A stretch of DNA of 64,000 nt from Butyribacter intestini (GCA_001414325.1 LLKB01000001.1:1059699-1123698); one strand, 5' to 3'. Shown: positions 17,648 to 27,746, counted from the stretch's first letter. Numbers and translations are program-made. Notes: generated by a model from the sequence alone, not told the origin.

Positions 17648-18727
17648 ATGGTTAAAAACGATAATATAAAAAAACAGATAACAGAACTTATATATAATAA
17701 AAATAATCAAAAACAGATTCCCGATTATTATGCCAATTTTAATATAGTAAGTCCTGAGCACTCACCTCACGAAGTCGAGGTAAAGACATATCCGCAGTCT
17801 GTCAGTAAAAATATTTTTGCACTTATATGGGATATTCATTCCTCCGGAACCATTTCCTCTACAATAGTCCCATCTCCCACCCCTTTTGTATATGAAAAAA
17901 ACATTACAAACGGTATGCGTACCCAGATGCACTCACATGAGTATCTCGAACTGTTTTATGTTATAGACGGTGAATATCACCAGAAAATACTCGGCAGGGA
18001 ATATGTATTCCAAAAGGGAGAGCTGTGCCTGATAGATAAGAACTGCCATCATCAGGAAATACTCGATGATGGTTCATCCACGATACTTTTTATAGGAATT
18101 ACAAGCCATATGTTCAACGAAATGATGACCCATTTAAGTAACGCCGGGCGAATAAACGCATTTTTGAACACGGCAATCTTAGAGCAGAAAAACATACAGC
18201 AGTATCTTCATTTCAAACCGTCCCATGACGAAGAAAGCTGTTTAAAACTTGAAAATACGCTTATGTCGCTTATAGACGAATTGAAAAAATATGATGATGC
18301 GTCACCTTTTATCTGTCAGGGACTTTTGCTCAGGATATTTAAGATACTCGGTACGAAATATGACTTTTCTCTCTCAAAACAGACTAGAAAAAAGATGAAC
18401 ATGATTTTGTTTGAAGAGATAACACAGTTTATCACCGAAAATCTTGCGGATATTTCCATACAAATGCTCGTATCGGAATTTCATTTTCAAAAAGACTATT
18501 TTAACAGACTTCTAAAAGCACAGACCGGCATGACTTACACTGAATATATACAGCTTCTAAGGCTCAGACACGCAGAAAAATTATTGCTTACTACGGATTA
18601 TACCATAGAACAGGTAGCAGAAATGATAGGCTATCACAACAAAGGATATTTTTATAAGATATTTACCGAAAAATACAGTCTCACACCGGCACAGTTTAAA
18701 AAGAAATGCCTAAAATTTTATATATAA
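17648..18727 (+). CDS. AraC-family regulator with N-terminal cupin domain
   Basis: 359 residues. The cupin-type sensing domain has MHSHEYLELFYVIDGEYHQK (about residues 95-115) and the paired motif KGELCLIDKNCHHQEI. The C-terminal roughly 100 residues form two helix-turn-helix units: DISIQMLVSEFHFQKDYFNR and TTDYTIEQVAEMIGYHNKG, ending YFYKIFTEKYSLTPAQFKKK. Such proteins usually sense sugars or related ligands. The gene is transcribed alone on the plus strand, between the FIST gene (divergent) and the phosphoketolase (convergent). Neither neighbour is an obvious carbohydrate-uptake target. Confidence 0.88.
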   Translation: MVKNDNIKKQITELIYNKNNQKQIPDYYANFNIVSPEHSPHEVEVKTYPQSVSKNIFALIWDIHSSGTISSTIVPSPTPFVYEKNITNGMRTQMHSHEYLELFYVIDGEYHQKILGREYVFQKGELCLIDKNCHHQEILDDGSSTILFIGITSHMFNEMMTHLSNAGRINAFLNTAILEQKNIQQYLHFKPSHDEESCLKLENTLMSLIDELKKYDDASPFICQGLLLRIFKILGTKYDFSLSKQTRKKMNMILFEEITQFITENLADISIQMLVSEFHFQKDYFNRLLKAQTGMTYTEYIQLLRLRHAEKLLLTTDYTIEQVAEMIGYHNKGYFYKIFTEKYSLTPAQFKKKCLKFYI

Positions 18728-18828
18728 AAAATAAAGTTTCAGATGGCAAACATATTAAACTTTGTCCTTATAAAAAACAACGCTATCTTTAGAAATCTAC
18801 ATTTGATTTTTAATCTTCCCAACACAAA

Positions 18829-18854
18829 CAGGCAGACCATAAATGGTCTGCCTG
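18829..18854. terminator. Terminator between AraC gene and phosphoketolase
   Basis: A perfect 11-bp stem CAGGCAGACCA/TGGTCTGCCTG with a 4-base loop, followed on the minus strand by TTTGTGTT. It lies 57 bp after the phosphoketolase stop and may serve both convergent genes. Confidence 0.65.
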
Positions 18855-18910
18855 CCTTATCTTTAGTATTCTGTTTATATCAGGTTTTCAGATATTACTC
18901 TGATTCTATT

Positions 18911-21286
18911 CTATAAATCCCATTTCCAGTCTCTTACTTCCGGAAGGTCGATACCATACTCATGGATGTACTGCTTGTGCTCTACAAGCTTGTCGTTCAT
19001 CTGCTGGATAAGGTATGCTCCTGTGTTTCCAAGCTGTGGAAGAACTGAAATAGCATTCTTAACAAGATTGAAACGGTCAATCTCGTTCTGAACACGCATA
19101 TCGAATGGAGTTGTGATTGTTCCTTCCTCCTGATAACCATATACATGAATGTTACGGTTAGTTCTGCGATATGTAAGCTCATGGATGAGTGTATGATAAC
19201 CATGGAATGCGAAGATGATTGGCTTATCTTTTGTGAAGAGAGCGTCATATTCTGCATCTGTTAATCCATGAGGATGTTTTGTATTTGGCTCAAGTTTCAT
19301 AAGGTCAACTACATTGATTACACGAATCTTGATGTCAGGTATTGCTTTTCTAAGGATTGTAACTGCTGCAAGTGTCTCAAGTGTTGGTGTATCACCACAG
19401 CAAGCCATAACAAGGTCCGGCTCCTGTCCCTGGTCGTTAGAAGCCCACTCCCAGATACCGATACCCTGAGTACAATGCTTAACAGCCTGCTCCATAGTAA
19501 GCCACTGCTGTCTTGGATGCTTAGATGTTACTAATACATTTACATAGTCACGGCTTCTGATGCAGTGATCAAAACATGAAAGTAAGCAGTTTGTATCCGG
19601 TGGAAGGTAAAGGCGTACAACATCTGACTTCTTATTTGCAATATGGTCAAGGAATCCAGGATCCTGATGTGTAAATCCGTTGTGATCCTGCTGCCATACA
19701 TTTGATGAAAGGATAAGGTTAAGTGAAGCAATTGACTGTCTCCAAGGAAGCTGATTGCAAACCTTTAACCATTTTGCGTGCTGTGCACACATAGAATCTA
19801 CTACACGGATGAATGCTTCGTAGCTTGCAAAGAATCCATGACGACCTGTAAGAAGGTATCCCTCTAACCAGCCCTCACACATATGCTCACTGAGCATCGA
19901 ATCCATTACACGACCATCCTGTGCAAGGAACTCGTCTGTATCAAGTTTCTCACCGTTCCAGTCACGGTTTGTAACTTCAAATACTTTACCAAGACGGTTA
20001 GACATTGTCTCGTCAGGTCCGAAAATTCTGAAGTTTCTTTCTTCCTCGTTGAGTTTGAAGATGTCTCTTACAAATCCACCGAGTTCTATCATATCCTGTG
20101 CTTCAACTGCACCCGGCTTTGGAACATCAATTCCATACTCTCTAAAGTCAGGGAGACGAAGATCACGGAGAAGTTTACCACCATTTGCGTGTGGGTTAGA
20201 ACCGATTCTCTTATCGCCTGTTGGAGCAAGTGCTTTAAGTTCAGGGATAAGTTTTCCGTTCTCATCGAAGAGTTCTTCAGGATGGTAGCTCATTAACCAC
20301 TCTTTTAACATATCAAGATGCTCAGGCTTATCCATCATAATAGGTACCTGATGAGCTCTGAATGAATCTTCAATCTGGTTTCCGTCAACAACCTTAGGAC
20401 CTGTCCATCCCTTTGGTGTACGGAGAACAATCATAGGCCACTTAGGTCTCTTTGTATTTCCGTTTTCTCTTGCATCCTTCTGGATAGCTTTAATGTCATC
20501 CATAGCTGCGTCAAGAGCTTCAGCCATCTTCTTATGCATATCCATTGGCTCGCTGCCTTCTACGAAGTAAGGCTTCCAGCCGCATCCGTCAAAGAAATGC
20601 TCTAACTCATCATGTGGGATACGAGAAAGAACTGTTGGGTTGCTGATCTTGTATCCGTTCATATGTAAGATAGGAAGAACGGCACCATCCGTCTTAGGGT
20701 TGAGGAATTTGTTACACTGCCATGAAGTAGCAAGTGGTCCTGTCTCAGCCTCACCGTCACCTACAATACATGAAACAACTAAATCCGGGTTATCAAATAC
20801 AGCACCGAATGAATGAGCAAGTGAATAACCAAGCTCACCACCCTCGTTGATAGAACCAGGAGTTTCAGGAGCTACATGGCTTGAAATTCCGCCTGGGAAT
20901 GAGAACTGCTTACATAATTTCTTAAGTCCGTCCATATCCTCGCTGATGTTAGGATATACTTCGCTGTAAGTACCCTCTAAGTATGTATTTGCAACGAAGA
21001 AGTTTCCGCCGTGTCCAGGACCAGAGATAAGAATCATATCCTGATCATATTTTTTAATTACACGGTTTAAGTGAACATAGATGAAGTTCTGTCCTGGAAC
21101 AGTTCCCCAATGTCCTACTATCTTTTTCTTTACATGCTCCATTGTTAAAGGCTCACGTAATAATGGGTTATCTAATAAGTAGAGCTGTGCTGCTCCAAGA
21201 TAATTAGTTGCACGCCAGTATGCGTCCATCTTCTTGAGGTAATCCTCAGTTAATGGCTGCTTTTCAACAACATCTGTATTTGCCAT
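18911..21286 (-). CDS. xfp: Xylulose-5-phosphate/fructose-6-phosphate phosphoketolase
   Basis: 791 residues, full length for the family. TPP-dependent enzyme that splits xylulose 5-phosphate (and often fructose 6-phosphate) with phosphate to acetyl phosphate plus glyceraldehyde 3-phosphate or erythrose 4-phosphate. Family motifs present: [47 protein letters not shown], the TPP/Mg motif [14 protein letters not shown], and C-terminal [15 protein letters not shown]. The start has AAGGAGG upstream. A promoter and a downstream hairpin make it a single-gene unit. Codon use is visibly biased, with few rare codons, as expected of a highly expressed central-carbon enzyme. It points to pentose catabolism or a bifid-shunt-like route. 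Confidence 0.97.
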   Translation of the reverse strand: MANTDVVEKQPLTEDYLKKMDAYWRATNYLGAAQLYLLDNPLLREPLTMEHVKKKIVGHWGTVPGQNFIYVHLNRVIKKYDQDMILISGPGHGGNFFVANTYLEGTYSEVYPNISEDMDGLKKLCKQFSFPGGISSHVAPETPGSINEGGELGYSLAHSFGAVFDNPDLVVSCIVGDGEAETGPLATSWQCNKFLNPKTDGAVLPILHMNGYKISNPTVLSRIPHDELEHFFDGCGWKPYFVEGSEPMDMHKKMAEALDAAMDDIKAIQKDARENGNTKRPKWPMIVLRTPKGWTGPKVVDGNQIEDSFRAHQVPIMMDKPEHLDMLKEWLMSYHPEELFDENGKLIPELKALAPTGDKRIGSNPHANGGKLLRDLRLPDFREYGIDVPKPGAVEAQDMIELGGFVRDIFKLNEEERNFRIFGPDETMSNRLGKVFEVTNRDWNGEKLDTDEFLAQDGRVMDSMLSEHMCEGWLEGYLLTGRHGFFASYEAFIRVVDSMCAQHAKWLKVCNQLPWRQSIASLNLILSSNVWQQDHNGFTHQDPGFLDHIANKKSDVVRLYLPPDTNCLLSCFDHCIRSRDYVNVLVTSKHPRQQWLTMEQAVKHCTQGIGIWEWASNDQGQEPDLVMACCGDTPTLETLAAVTILRKAIPDIKIRVINVVDLMKLEPNTKHPHGLTDAEYDALFTKDKPIIFAFHGYHTLIHELTYRRTNRNIHVYGYQEEGTITTPFDMRVQNEIDRFNLVKNAISVLPQLGNTGAYLIQQMNDKLVEHKQYIHEYGIDLPEVRDWKWDL

Positions 21287-21330
21287 TTAATTGTCCTCCT
21301 TATGTAAATCAAATGTATCCATTTTTTCTC

Positions 21331-21359
21331 ATTGTAGACATTTTTTTCAGTCTATTCAA
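21331..21359 (-). promoter_or_regulatory. Promoter of the phosphoketolase gene
   Basis: On the minus strand TTGAAT (21354-21359) and TACAAT (21331-21336) with a 17-base spacer, about 45 bases before the start codon. Confidence 0.6.
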
Positions 21360-21388
21360 TTCCCAATTCCTATGTAATTCAAAAAAAG

Positions 21389-24199
21389 TTACCTGAAGCG
21401 ACTTATTTTATCTTTATACCTTGAAATCACTCTCAAAAGCAGTTTAATATCGAGCGGTTTTGCCACATGTTCATTCATTCCGGCTTCAATGGCATCCTGT
21501 TTATCTTTTGTAAACGCATTTGCAGTCATCGCAATTATAGGGACTTCTTTTGCATCTTTCCTGTCAAGACTGCGTATCTGTCTTGTCGCTTCATAGCCGT
21601 TCATAACAGGCATCATCACATCCATAAGTATCAGATCATAATAGTATTCTTTTGATGCATAAAAAGCCTCTACTGCTTCTTTTCCATCCTTGGCAAGCTC
21701 TATGCCAGCCCCTGCACCATTAAGGATATATTTTGCTATCTCTGCATTTATCTCATTGTCCTCAACCAAAAGTATCTTAATACCGGATAAGTTATCTAAA
21801 ACTTTCTCCTCATTTTTTTCAGGACTGATATTCTTATTTATGTCAAGCGGAATCTCGACAACAAACTCCGTGCCAACCCCTTGACAGCTGTCAACTGAAA
21901 TAGTGCCATTCATAAGTTCTAACAACTCTTTTGTTATTGCCATTCCCAGTCCTGTCCCCATATACTCTGTACCCGCATTGTCATTTTCTCTTGAAAATGG
22001 TTCAAATAAGTGTTCTGTAAACTCTTTACTCATACCGATTCCTGTATCTGATATGGTAAAACGAAATCTTGTCATATCCTCTATTGCATTAAGCTCCTCA
22101 ATCTCTATCTTAAGGCTGCCATTCGGCTTATTGTATTTAATAGCATTGCTTTCTATATTCTGGATAATCCTCTGAATATGCAACGGACTTCCTATAAGTT
22201 CTTCATGTATTATATTATGTTTTTTTATTTCAAATTCTATTCCTTTTTCCGCAATTGCTTCAGAAAATACATCCCTTAAATTAGTTATTATATCATTTAT
22301 ATTAAAAGGCTCATAAGACAGAATTGTTTTTCCGCTCTCTAACTTGCTCATGTCAAGTACATCATTTATAAGATTTTTAAGCTGATTTGATGCACTATCA
22401 ATCTTGTCAAGTGCAAATTCTACTTTTTTCGGCTCACTGACATTTTCTTTTGCAATCCTTGTCATACCCATAATTCCATTCATAGGAGTTCTTATATCAT
22501 GCGACATTCTCGCAAGAAAATTTGATTTTGCATCATTTGCCCGTTCTGCATCCTCCTTTGCCAGTGCAAGTTCTGCTCTGTTTTTCTTTACATGATTAAG
22601 CTGTGCAGAACATAAAAGTATAACTATAAGAAATGTTACTGACATACATATTATAATAAAATTAGCATTTTCTCTGACAAACTGGGACATTGAAAAATTC
22701 TGCTTTGCATTTGAGTATGTCATCATTGTACGCATTATCTCAGAATCATCCGAAAGAAGCACAATCTTGTTAAGAATAGATAACAGAGTTGTATTGCTTC
22801 TGTTTGTCGCAATACTAAGCGGCACTGAACTTGAAAGGTTTACGGTTTTTAAATCATCATATTTTGACAGATTAAATACCTGGTCGACACGGTATGCACT
22901 AAAAATCGTGGCTCCGACTTCTCCGTCCTTAACTGCTTTTATACACTCCTGCGGCGTATCATATATAACCACTTTGCTTTTAGGATAATATATCTTTGCA
23001 TATATCCTCTGATAATTTGACTGCTTCTTTATGGCAATCCTTGTCATTGTCTTATCTGTATAATTTTCTTTATATACAGCAACTATAGGAGAATCCACAA
23101 CCATTCTTGTAACTGAAAAATTTTGTTTGTCGGCATACCACTTATCACCATAGAAAGGAAATATACAATCAACCTCTTCATTTTTCAAAGCGTTTGTCAT
23201 CTGTGTCAGATTGTCATATGCGTGATATTTATATTTTATGCTAAATCCCGGAAAGCGGTTTACCGACTGATCAAAAATAGTTTTTATCACACCTATAGGC
23301 TCTCCGGTTTCTTCATCTTCATCACAAAAAGCAAGCATATGTTTAAGGTAGCCTACATTAATATACATATGTCTGTTCAGCCATTTTCTTTCATCAGAAT
23401 CCAGTATTTTTCTTGCACTTACATTTCTATAGTACTTATATTGTAAATTCTGATTATAATATGGATCTGATGAAAATAATTTATCCTGTGCTTTTTCAAG
23501 TTCATCCTTTATATCAGGATATTTTTTACTTATGGCAAAATAATATTCCGAATCATCTATCTTTATAATAGGAATAAATTGATTATTTTCAGAAGTTTCT
23601 GTATCAAGTATTGCATCGTACTTTCCTGACATAAGCCCCGATTTAAGTTCATTGTATCCATCTGCTGCTATCACTTCAGCATTTATGCCGTTAAGTATTA
23701 TCCAATTCCTAAGTTTTTCAACCTTGTCGCTTCCAGCATTTATTCCAATTTTTTTATTATCAAAACTCTTTATATTATCCGCTGTTATGTCGTCATTATC
23801 ACCTTTTACATATATATAATATCCCTCCGTACCCATAGGTTTTTGTGAAAAATACATTTGTGTACTTCTCGCAAAACTATAAGATACACCACATAATATA
23901 TCTAGCTCTCCCTCACTTAAAAGCTCAAATAATTCACTCCACTCTCCATAAACATACTTATATGTCCACCCTGTATATGACGCAATATCCTGCAGATAAT
24001 CATATCCATAGCCTGTTTTATACTCCGAATCCTGCCCTACTGTGTCACTTGAAATCATTTTTGAAGAATTGGCAAAGCCAACCCTTATCTCCCGCTCTTC
24101 TGCTTTTGCGGCTGAAACCGGCAACAATATCATTATCAGACAAAAAAATAAAATATATAAATTAAGTTTTTTATGCATTTCATATAAAAAAGTTTTCAT
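21389..24199 (-). CDS. BvgS/EvgS-like hybrid histidine kinase with two periplasmic-binding-protein domains
   Basis: About 936 residues. A signal sequence or first helix (LNLYILFFCLIMILLPVSAA) precedes two tandem SBP_bac_3 domains (about 40-270 and 285-490), which bind small ligands such as amino acids outside the cell. A transmembrane helix (FIIICMSVTFLIVILLC, about 508-530) leads to HisKA with His near 566 in RMSHDIRTPMNGI, HATPase_c (DTGIGM, GTGLGM) and one receiver domain with Asp near 860 in LILMDVMMPVMNG. The ATG at 24199 is preceded by GTGAGGG inside a copy of the recurring leader element; the frame stays open eight codons further. No response regulator or transport partner is adjacent, so it is an orphan kinase. 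Confidence 0.88.
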   Translation of the reverse strand: MKTFLYEMHKKLNLYILFFCLIMILLPVSAAKAEEREIRVGFANSSKMISSDTVGQDSEYKTGYGYDYLQDIASYTGWTYKYVYGEWSELFELLSEGELDILCGVSYSFARSTQMYFSQKPMGTEGYYIYVKGDNDDITADNIKSFDNKKIGINAGSDKVEKLRNWIILNGINAEVIAADGYNELKSGLMSGKYDAILDTETSENNQFIPIIKIDDSEYYFAISKKYPDIKDELEKAQDKLFSSDPYYNQNLQYKYYRNVSARKILDSDERKWLNRHMYINVGYLKHMLAFCDEDEETGEPIGVIKTIFDQSVNRFPGFSIKYKYHAYDNLTQMTNALKNEEVDCIFPFYGDKWYADKQNFSVTRMVVDSPIVAVYKENYTDKTMTRIAIKKQSNYQRIYAKIYYPKSKVVIYDTPQECIKAVKDGEVGATIFSAYRVDQVFNLSKYDDLKTVNLSSSVPLSIATNRSNTTLLSILNKIVLLSDDSEIMRTMMTYSNAKQNFSMSQFVRENANFIIICMSVTFLIVILLCSAQLNHVKKNRAELALAKEDAERANDAKSNFLARMSHDIRTPMNGIMGMTRIAKENVSEPKKVEFALDKIDSASNQLKNLINDVLDMSKLESGKTILSYEPFNINDIITNLRDVFSEAIAEKGIEFEIKKHNIIHEELIGSPLHIQRIIQNIESNAIKYNKPNGSLKIEIEELNAIEDMTRFRFTISDTGIGMSKEFTEHLFEPFSRENDNAGTEYMGTGLGMAITKELLELMNGTISVDSCQGVGTEFVVEIPLDINKNISPEKNEEKVLDNLSGIKILLVEDNEINAEIAKYILNGAGAGIELAKDGKEAVEAFYASKEYYYDLILMDVMMPVMNGYEATRQIRSLDRKDAKEVPIIAMTANAFTKDKQDAIEAGMNEHVAKPLDIKLLLRVISRYKDKISRFR

Positions 24200-24202
24200 A
24201 TT

Positions 24203-24245
24203 AACCCTCACTTCTGCAAACATTTTTTGTGTATAGTATGAAAAT
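24203..24245 (-). promoter_or_regulatory. Recurring leader element, copy 2 (before the BvgS-like kinase)
   Basis: On the minus strand CATACTATACACAAAAAATG then TTTGCAGAAGTGAGGGT leads straight into the ATG, so the element supplies the ribosome binding site. It aligns with the copies before scpB and after lrgB. Confidence 0.5.
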
Positions 24246-24391
24246 TTTTATTTTCGTACCGACTACATATAATTCATAATAATTATGTTTATTCTCTCAT
24301 ATCAACAAAAATATTGCAAGTAACAAAGCTGCTTTCTTTTTGCCCCGACGCCACTCTGTATTACTAGTACACTAGCATTTTCCTATACATT

Positions 24392-24430
24392 AAAAAGGCG
24401 GCATATATTATTTTTAATATGCCACCTTTT
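24392..24430 (-). terminator. Terminator of the DXS-like gene
   Basis: Arms AAAAAGGCGGCATAT and ATATGCCACCTTTT form a long stem with T-rich tails on both strands. It lies 67 bp after the DXS-like stop. The rest of 24224-24496 shows no gene. Confidence 0.65.
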
Positions 24431-24496
24431 ATTACACTAAATATAAATGCTTAATCATTTTCCCGGTCAAAATATATTTTGAACTTTATATTTTAA

Positions 24497-26251
24497 TTAC
24501 AGATTATTCATAATATCCGTTAAGATAAGTTCTTTTGTAAGATGATTTTTCTTAAGCATCTCATCAACATCATATCTGTCTGGAAATTCTTTCTTAAGTC
24601 CGAAATTTAATACCTTTATAGCTGAGTCGCCATAAAATCTCGCTATCTTTTCTCCAAAACCGCCGTCTAAAATTCCATCTTCTATTGTAACGATTACATC
24701 ATGCTCTTTTTTTAATTCTTCAAGCATCTGTTCGTCTGTTCCCGTAATGTAATAAGGATTTATGACCGTAGGCTTAACACCTGTTTTTTTCTCAAGTTCA
24801 GCCGCCGCCCCAACGGCAAGAGAATAGAATGTTCCAAGTCCGATAAATGCAACTTTCTTTCCCTGCTGTGTCATTTCATATTTGTTTAATACAGAGAAAT
24901 CTTTTGTTATCTGCTTTCCGTCAGATACCATTTCTCCTCCCGGAAGCTTGATTGCCACAGGATGTTCTGTCTGCTCTATACTCCAGTCAAGCATTGCGAG
25001 ATATTCTTCCTTTGTTGTCGGTGCAAGATAAACAAGATTTGGTATGTTGCTAAGCATTGGTATGTCATAAAGTCCAAGATGAGTCACATCGTTCATTCCA
25101 TATACCGAACCCGCGAAAGTAACTATAGTTGCAGGACTGTTGTTGATACATATATCCTGTGAAATCTGATCATATGCACGCTGTACGAAAGTGCTGTAAA
25201 CACCCCATACCGGTTTGCCACCGTTTACTGCTATTCCTGAGGCTATGGCTGCGGCTGTCTCCTCAGCAATACCGACATCCATAAACTGTTTTCCTGCTTC
25301 TTCCCTCTTGTCCTTAGTGAAACCAAGTACCGTAGGTGTTGCTGATGTTATGGCAACAACCGACTTATCCTGTTTCATCTTCTTAAGCAGATAGTCAGCA
25401 GTAACTCCGGAATAATCTTCACCCTCCATCTCACCGAGAGGTTTGCCTGTTTCTATATCAAACGGACCATTGTAATGCCATTCTTCCTTATGCTCCTCAG
25501 CCGGCTTATAACCTTTGCCCTTGAGTGTACTTATGTGTACAACAACAGGCTTTTTACTATCCTTAACTTTTTTGAACGCATCTATAAGTACTCTTACATT
25601 GTTTCCCTCTTTTACATAGACATAATCAAGTCCCATTGCTTTAAATAAGTTACACTCTGCCTTTCCGTCAGTTTCACGAAGTTTTTTAAGATTTTTATAC
25701 ATTCCGCCATGGTTTTCTGCTATAGACATATCATTATCATTTACAACGATAATAAAGTTCCCATCTAATTCAGCAGCATAATCAAGCCCCTCTAATGCCT
25801 CACCACCGCTTAAAGAGCCATCACCTATAACGGCTATAACATTTCCGTCTTCACCCTTTAAATTTCTTGCCTTTGCAAGACCGGATGCAAGACTGATGGA
25901 AGTTGATGTATGACCTATTGTAAAAAAGTCATGTTCACTTTCATGAGGATTGCTATATCCTGAAACATCATCATATTTATCTTCATAAAGATATGCATCT
26001 TTTCTGCCTGTAAGCATCTTATGCGGATATGTCTGATGAGATACATCATATACTATCTTGTCCTTTGGCGAGTCAAAAACATAATGAAGTGCTATCGTTG
26101 TTTCAATCATTCCGAAGTTTGGTCCAAAATGACCACCGTGAATACTTGCCCTCTTTAAAAGTGCATTTCTCATCTCTGCGGCAAGCTTTATCATCTCATC
26201 GTCAGTTAATTTTTTTACATCTTCAGGTCCGTTTATTTTTTCTAAATACAT
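24497..26251 (-). CDS. DXS-like TPP-dependent enzyme with altered substrate motifs
   Basis: 584 residues with the three transketolase-type domains of 1-deoxy-D-xylulose-5-phosphate synthase. Present: GGH (39-41), SHQTYPHKMLTGR (71-83), GHTSTSIS (113-120), TPP/Mg motif GDGSLSGGEA (143-152), NDNDMSIAEN (171-180), the catalytic glutamate in IAE (330) and YSTFVQRAYDQ. Changed relative to canonical DXS: AEQHAVT reads AEETAAA, DRAG reads TFAG (378-381, losing the arginine linked to glyceraldehyde-3-phosphate binding), and GADGPTH reads GMNDVTH. I therefore doubt that it makes DXP. Closely similar proteins, from memory, occur in lactobacilli that use the mevalonate pathway. It has its own terminator, and the phosphoketolase two genes away also acts on keto-sugar phosphates. 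Confidence 0.8.
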   Translation of the reverse strand: MYLEKINGPEDVKKLTDDEMIKLAAEMRNALLKRASIHGGHFGPNFGMIETTIALHYVFDSPKDKIVYDVSHQTYPHKMLTGRKDAYLYEDKYDDVSGYSNPHESEHDFFTIGHTSTSISLASGLAKARNLKGEDGNVIAVIGDGSLSGGEALEGLDYAAELDGNFIIVVNDNDMSIAENHGGMYKNLKKLRETDGKAECNLFKAMGLDYVYVKEGNNVRVLIDAFKKVKDSKKPVVVHISTLKGKGYKPAEEHKEEWHYNGPFDIETGKPLGEMEGEDYSGVTADYLLKKMKQDKSVVAITSATPTVLGFTKDKREEAGKQFMDVGIAEETAAAIASGIAVNGGKPVWGVYSTFVQRAYDQISQDICINNSPATIVTFAGSVYGMNDVTHLGLYDIPMLSNIPNLVYLAPTTKEEYLAMLDWSIEQTEHPVAIKLPGGEMVSDGKQITKDFSVLNKYEMTQQGKKVAFIGLGTFYSLAVGAAAELEKKTGVKPTVINPYYITGTDEQMLEELKKEHDVIVTIEDGILDGGFGEKIARFYGDSAIKVLNFGLKKEFPDRYDVDEMLKKNHLTKELILTDIMNNL

Positions 26252-26361
26252 ATTTTTCCTCCTAAGCTGATATTTTCATGCTAACGAAAGTATAATACCT
26301 AAAGTTACCTTTAGGTCAAGACCTAAATTTATTAAATTATTATGATGTTAGGGTCAAAAGT

Positions 26362-26395
26362 AGATAGCAATGCATATAAATATGCATTGCTATCT
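26362..26395. terminator. Terminator hairpin after the thioesterase gene
   Basis: A 16-bp perfect stem AGATAGCAATGCATAT/ATATGCATTGCTATCT with a 2-base loop directly follows the thioesterase stop on the minus strand; ACTTTTGACCC follows. GGGTCAAAAG(T)AGATAGCAATG recurs at 53542-53563 in the opposite orientation. Confidence 0.6.
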
Positions 26396-26399
26396 TAGA

Positions 26400-26798
26400 T
26401 TACTCTTCATCTTTCTTTAATTTATTGTATGTCTTTTCACGGAATTTCTGGCTCTCTATAATAAATCTCTCATGTGTTCCTTTTCCGATAAGACCTTTTT
26501 CATCAGATGCCTCTACCTTGAACACAAGTCTTCTTCCGTCTACCTCGATAAGTTCAGTATCACACTCTACTTTCATTCCGACTGGTGATGCAGCAATATG
26601 CTCTATATCTACTTTTGTTCCGACTGTTCCACATCCCTCATTAAGATATGGCAAAACACTTTTATATGCTGTATTTTCCATAAGTGCAAGCATGGCAGGA
26701 GTTGCGAATACATCCATTACCCCACTGCCCATTTTCTCAGCCGAAAGTGCTGCTGTTACCACTATTTCTCCATGTCCTTTAATTCCCTTTTTAACCAT
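26400..26798 (-). CDS. Thioesterase family protein (fluoroacetyl-CoA-thioesterase-like, hot-dog fold)
   Basis: About 132 residues of the hot-dog fold. FATPAMLALMENTAYKSVLP is the active-site helix with its Thr and Glu, as in FlK-type thioesterases, and the HIAASPVGMKVECDTELIEV strand pair with GKGTHERFII completes the fold. Such enzymes hydrolyse short acyl-CoA esters; the substrate is not known here. AAGGAGG lies 9 bases before the ATG at 26798. The frame is open another 20 codons, but that part belongs to a palindromic repeat and has no ribosome site. Confidence 0.8.
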   Translation of the reverse strand: MVKKGIKGHGEIVVTAALSAEKMGSGVMDVFATPAMLALMENTAYKSVLPYLNEGCGTVGTKVDIEHIAASPVGMKVECDTELIEVDGRRLVFKVEASDEKGLIGKGTHERFIIESQKFREKTYNKLKKDEE

Positions 26799-26837
26799 TG
26801 TTATGTCCTCCTTATTTATCTTATGTCCTCTCAGTAT

Positions 26838-26975
26838 CCAGTGTAGTGACATGTTCATATTCAGCCAAATGACTTGCTTGAATTTACATTTGCTGCGTTG
26901 TCATCAATCGCCGTAGCCCGCTACGGCTCATTCTTCCGCATCATTTGACTAAATAGCAACATGCCATTACACTAG
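26838..26975. repeat. 138-bp long-hairpin element
   Basis: CCAGTGTAGTGACATGTT (26838-26855) pairs, with three mismatches, with AACATGCCATTACACTAG (26958-26975). Pairing continues inwards (CAGCCAAATGA/TCATTTGACT) to a perfect GCCGTAGC-CC-GCTACGGC hairpin at 26910-26927. No coding capacity. It is the main content of the 309-bp gap 26799-27107. GC-rich centre and AT-rich ends suggest a REP/MITE-like mobile palindrome. Confidence 0.6.
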
Positions 26976-27107
26976 TCAAAACAAAGAATTTCGAGAGTAC
27001 ATATCTTTTCTTTTATTTTTGTGTATATCAAATCTGCATCAGATAGCATAGATAAAAATCCTACATACATGAATTTTTAACACTATCCTCATTTATGAGC
27101 AGTCTGC

Positions 27108-27746
27108 TCATTCAGCCTGCTTCCCGTCTTTGATAAACGGAAACAGTTCCATAAAATAAGGCAGTTCACATACCCAGTCACAAAATGTATGCCACTCCTC
27201 AAGTTTATGATTGTGTCTTGCATTATACATTGCTATGGCATTTTCGTATGACATCGTACAGGTTCTCATCTGATGATAACTCTCAGGCAAAAGCTGTATA
27301 AGACTGTACCAAAGTGCCTTATCTTTTGTCTCCATATATTTAAGTCTTATTTCTTCAAGTGACTCTACCATAACTTTCATCGTATCAAGTGCCTCGTCAG
27401 TCATATGGTCTGTGCTGAAATCAGCAAGTTCAAACGGCTTGCTGTGTATCTTATGCATGGTACTCGTCGAATTTGCCACTGTACCTACCTTGTATGTATC
27501 GTACTCTTTCCACCAGTAAATAGGTGCAGTTATATCTACCGAAATAAATATCTGTCTTATAAATTTTCTGTGGTCATTTCCAGCCTGACATAACCTTTTT
27601 GCAAGATCGAGGTCATTTAAACCAAAAACAAAGTTTCCATTTTCATCATAACTGCTGTCGCTTCTCGCCCAACTGTTTAACGGATTTCTTGCACCACGCA
27701 TCGCATTTTCAAAATTCATTACTGCCGTATTATTAAACTTTATCAT
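27108..27746 (-). CDS. Divergent ThyX-like protein of unknown activity
   Basis: 212 residues, cytoplasmic. The segment DHRKFIRQIFISVDITAPIY followed by WWKEYDTYKVGTVANSTSTM resembles the flavin-dependent thymidylate synthase fold. There the signature RHRxxSxNxxSxRY would fall on YDTYKVGTVANSTSTMHK, with Asn and the second Ser kept but the arginines and histidine of RHR lost. Later LLPESYHQMRTCTMSYENA, and a tail HTFCDWVCELPYFMELFPF typical of this conserved clostridial family. Thymidylate synthase activity is doubtful. Proteins of this type also occur in phages. It is followed upstream by the 115-bp tandem repeats and shares no clear operon. Confidence 0.45.
   Translation of the reverse strand: MIKFNNTAVMNFENAMRGARNPLNSWARSDSSYDENGNFVFGLNDLDLAKRLCQAGNDHRKFIRQIFISVDITAPIYWWKEYDTYKVGTVANSTSTMHKIHSKPFELADFSTDHMTDEALDTMKVMVESLEEIRLKYMETKDKALWYSLIQLLPESYHQMRTCTMSYENAIAMYNARHNHKLEEWHTFCDWVCELPYFMELFPFIKDGKQAE

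Noticed and set aside
24360..24376. CTAGTACACTAG as a site-specific recombination site
   Set aside because: It is not a true palindrome and occurs in an ordinary AT-rich gap without a recombinase.
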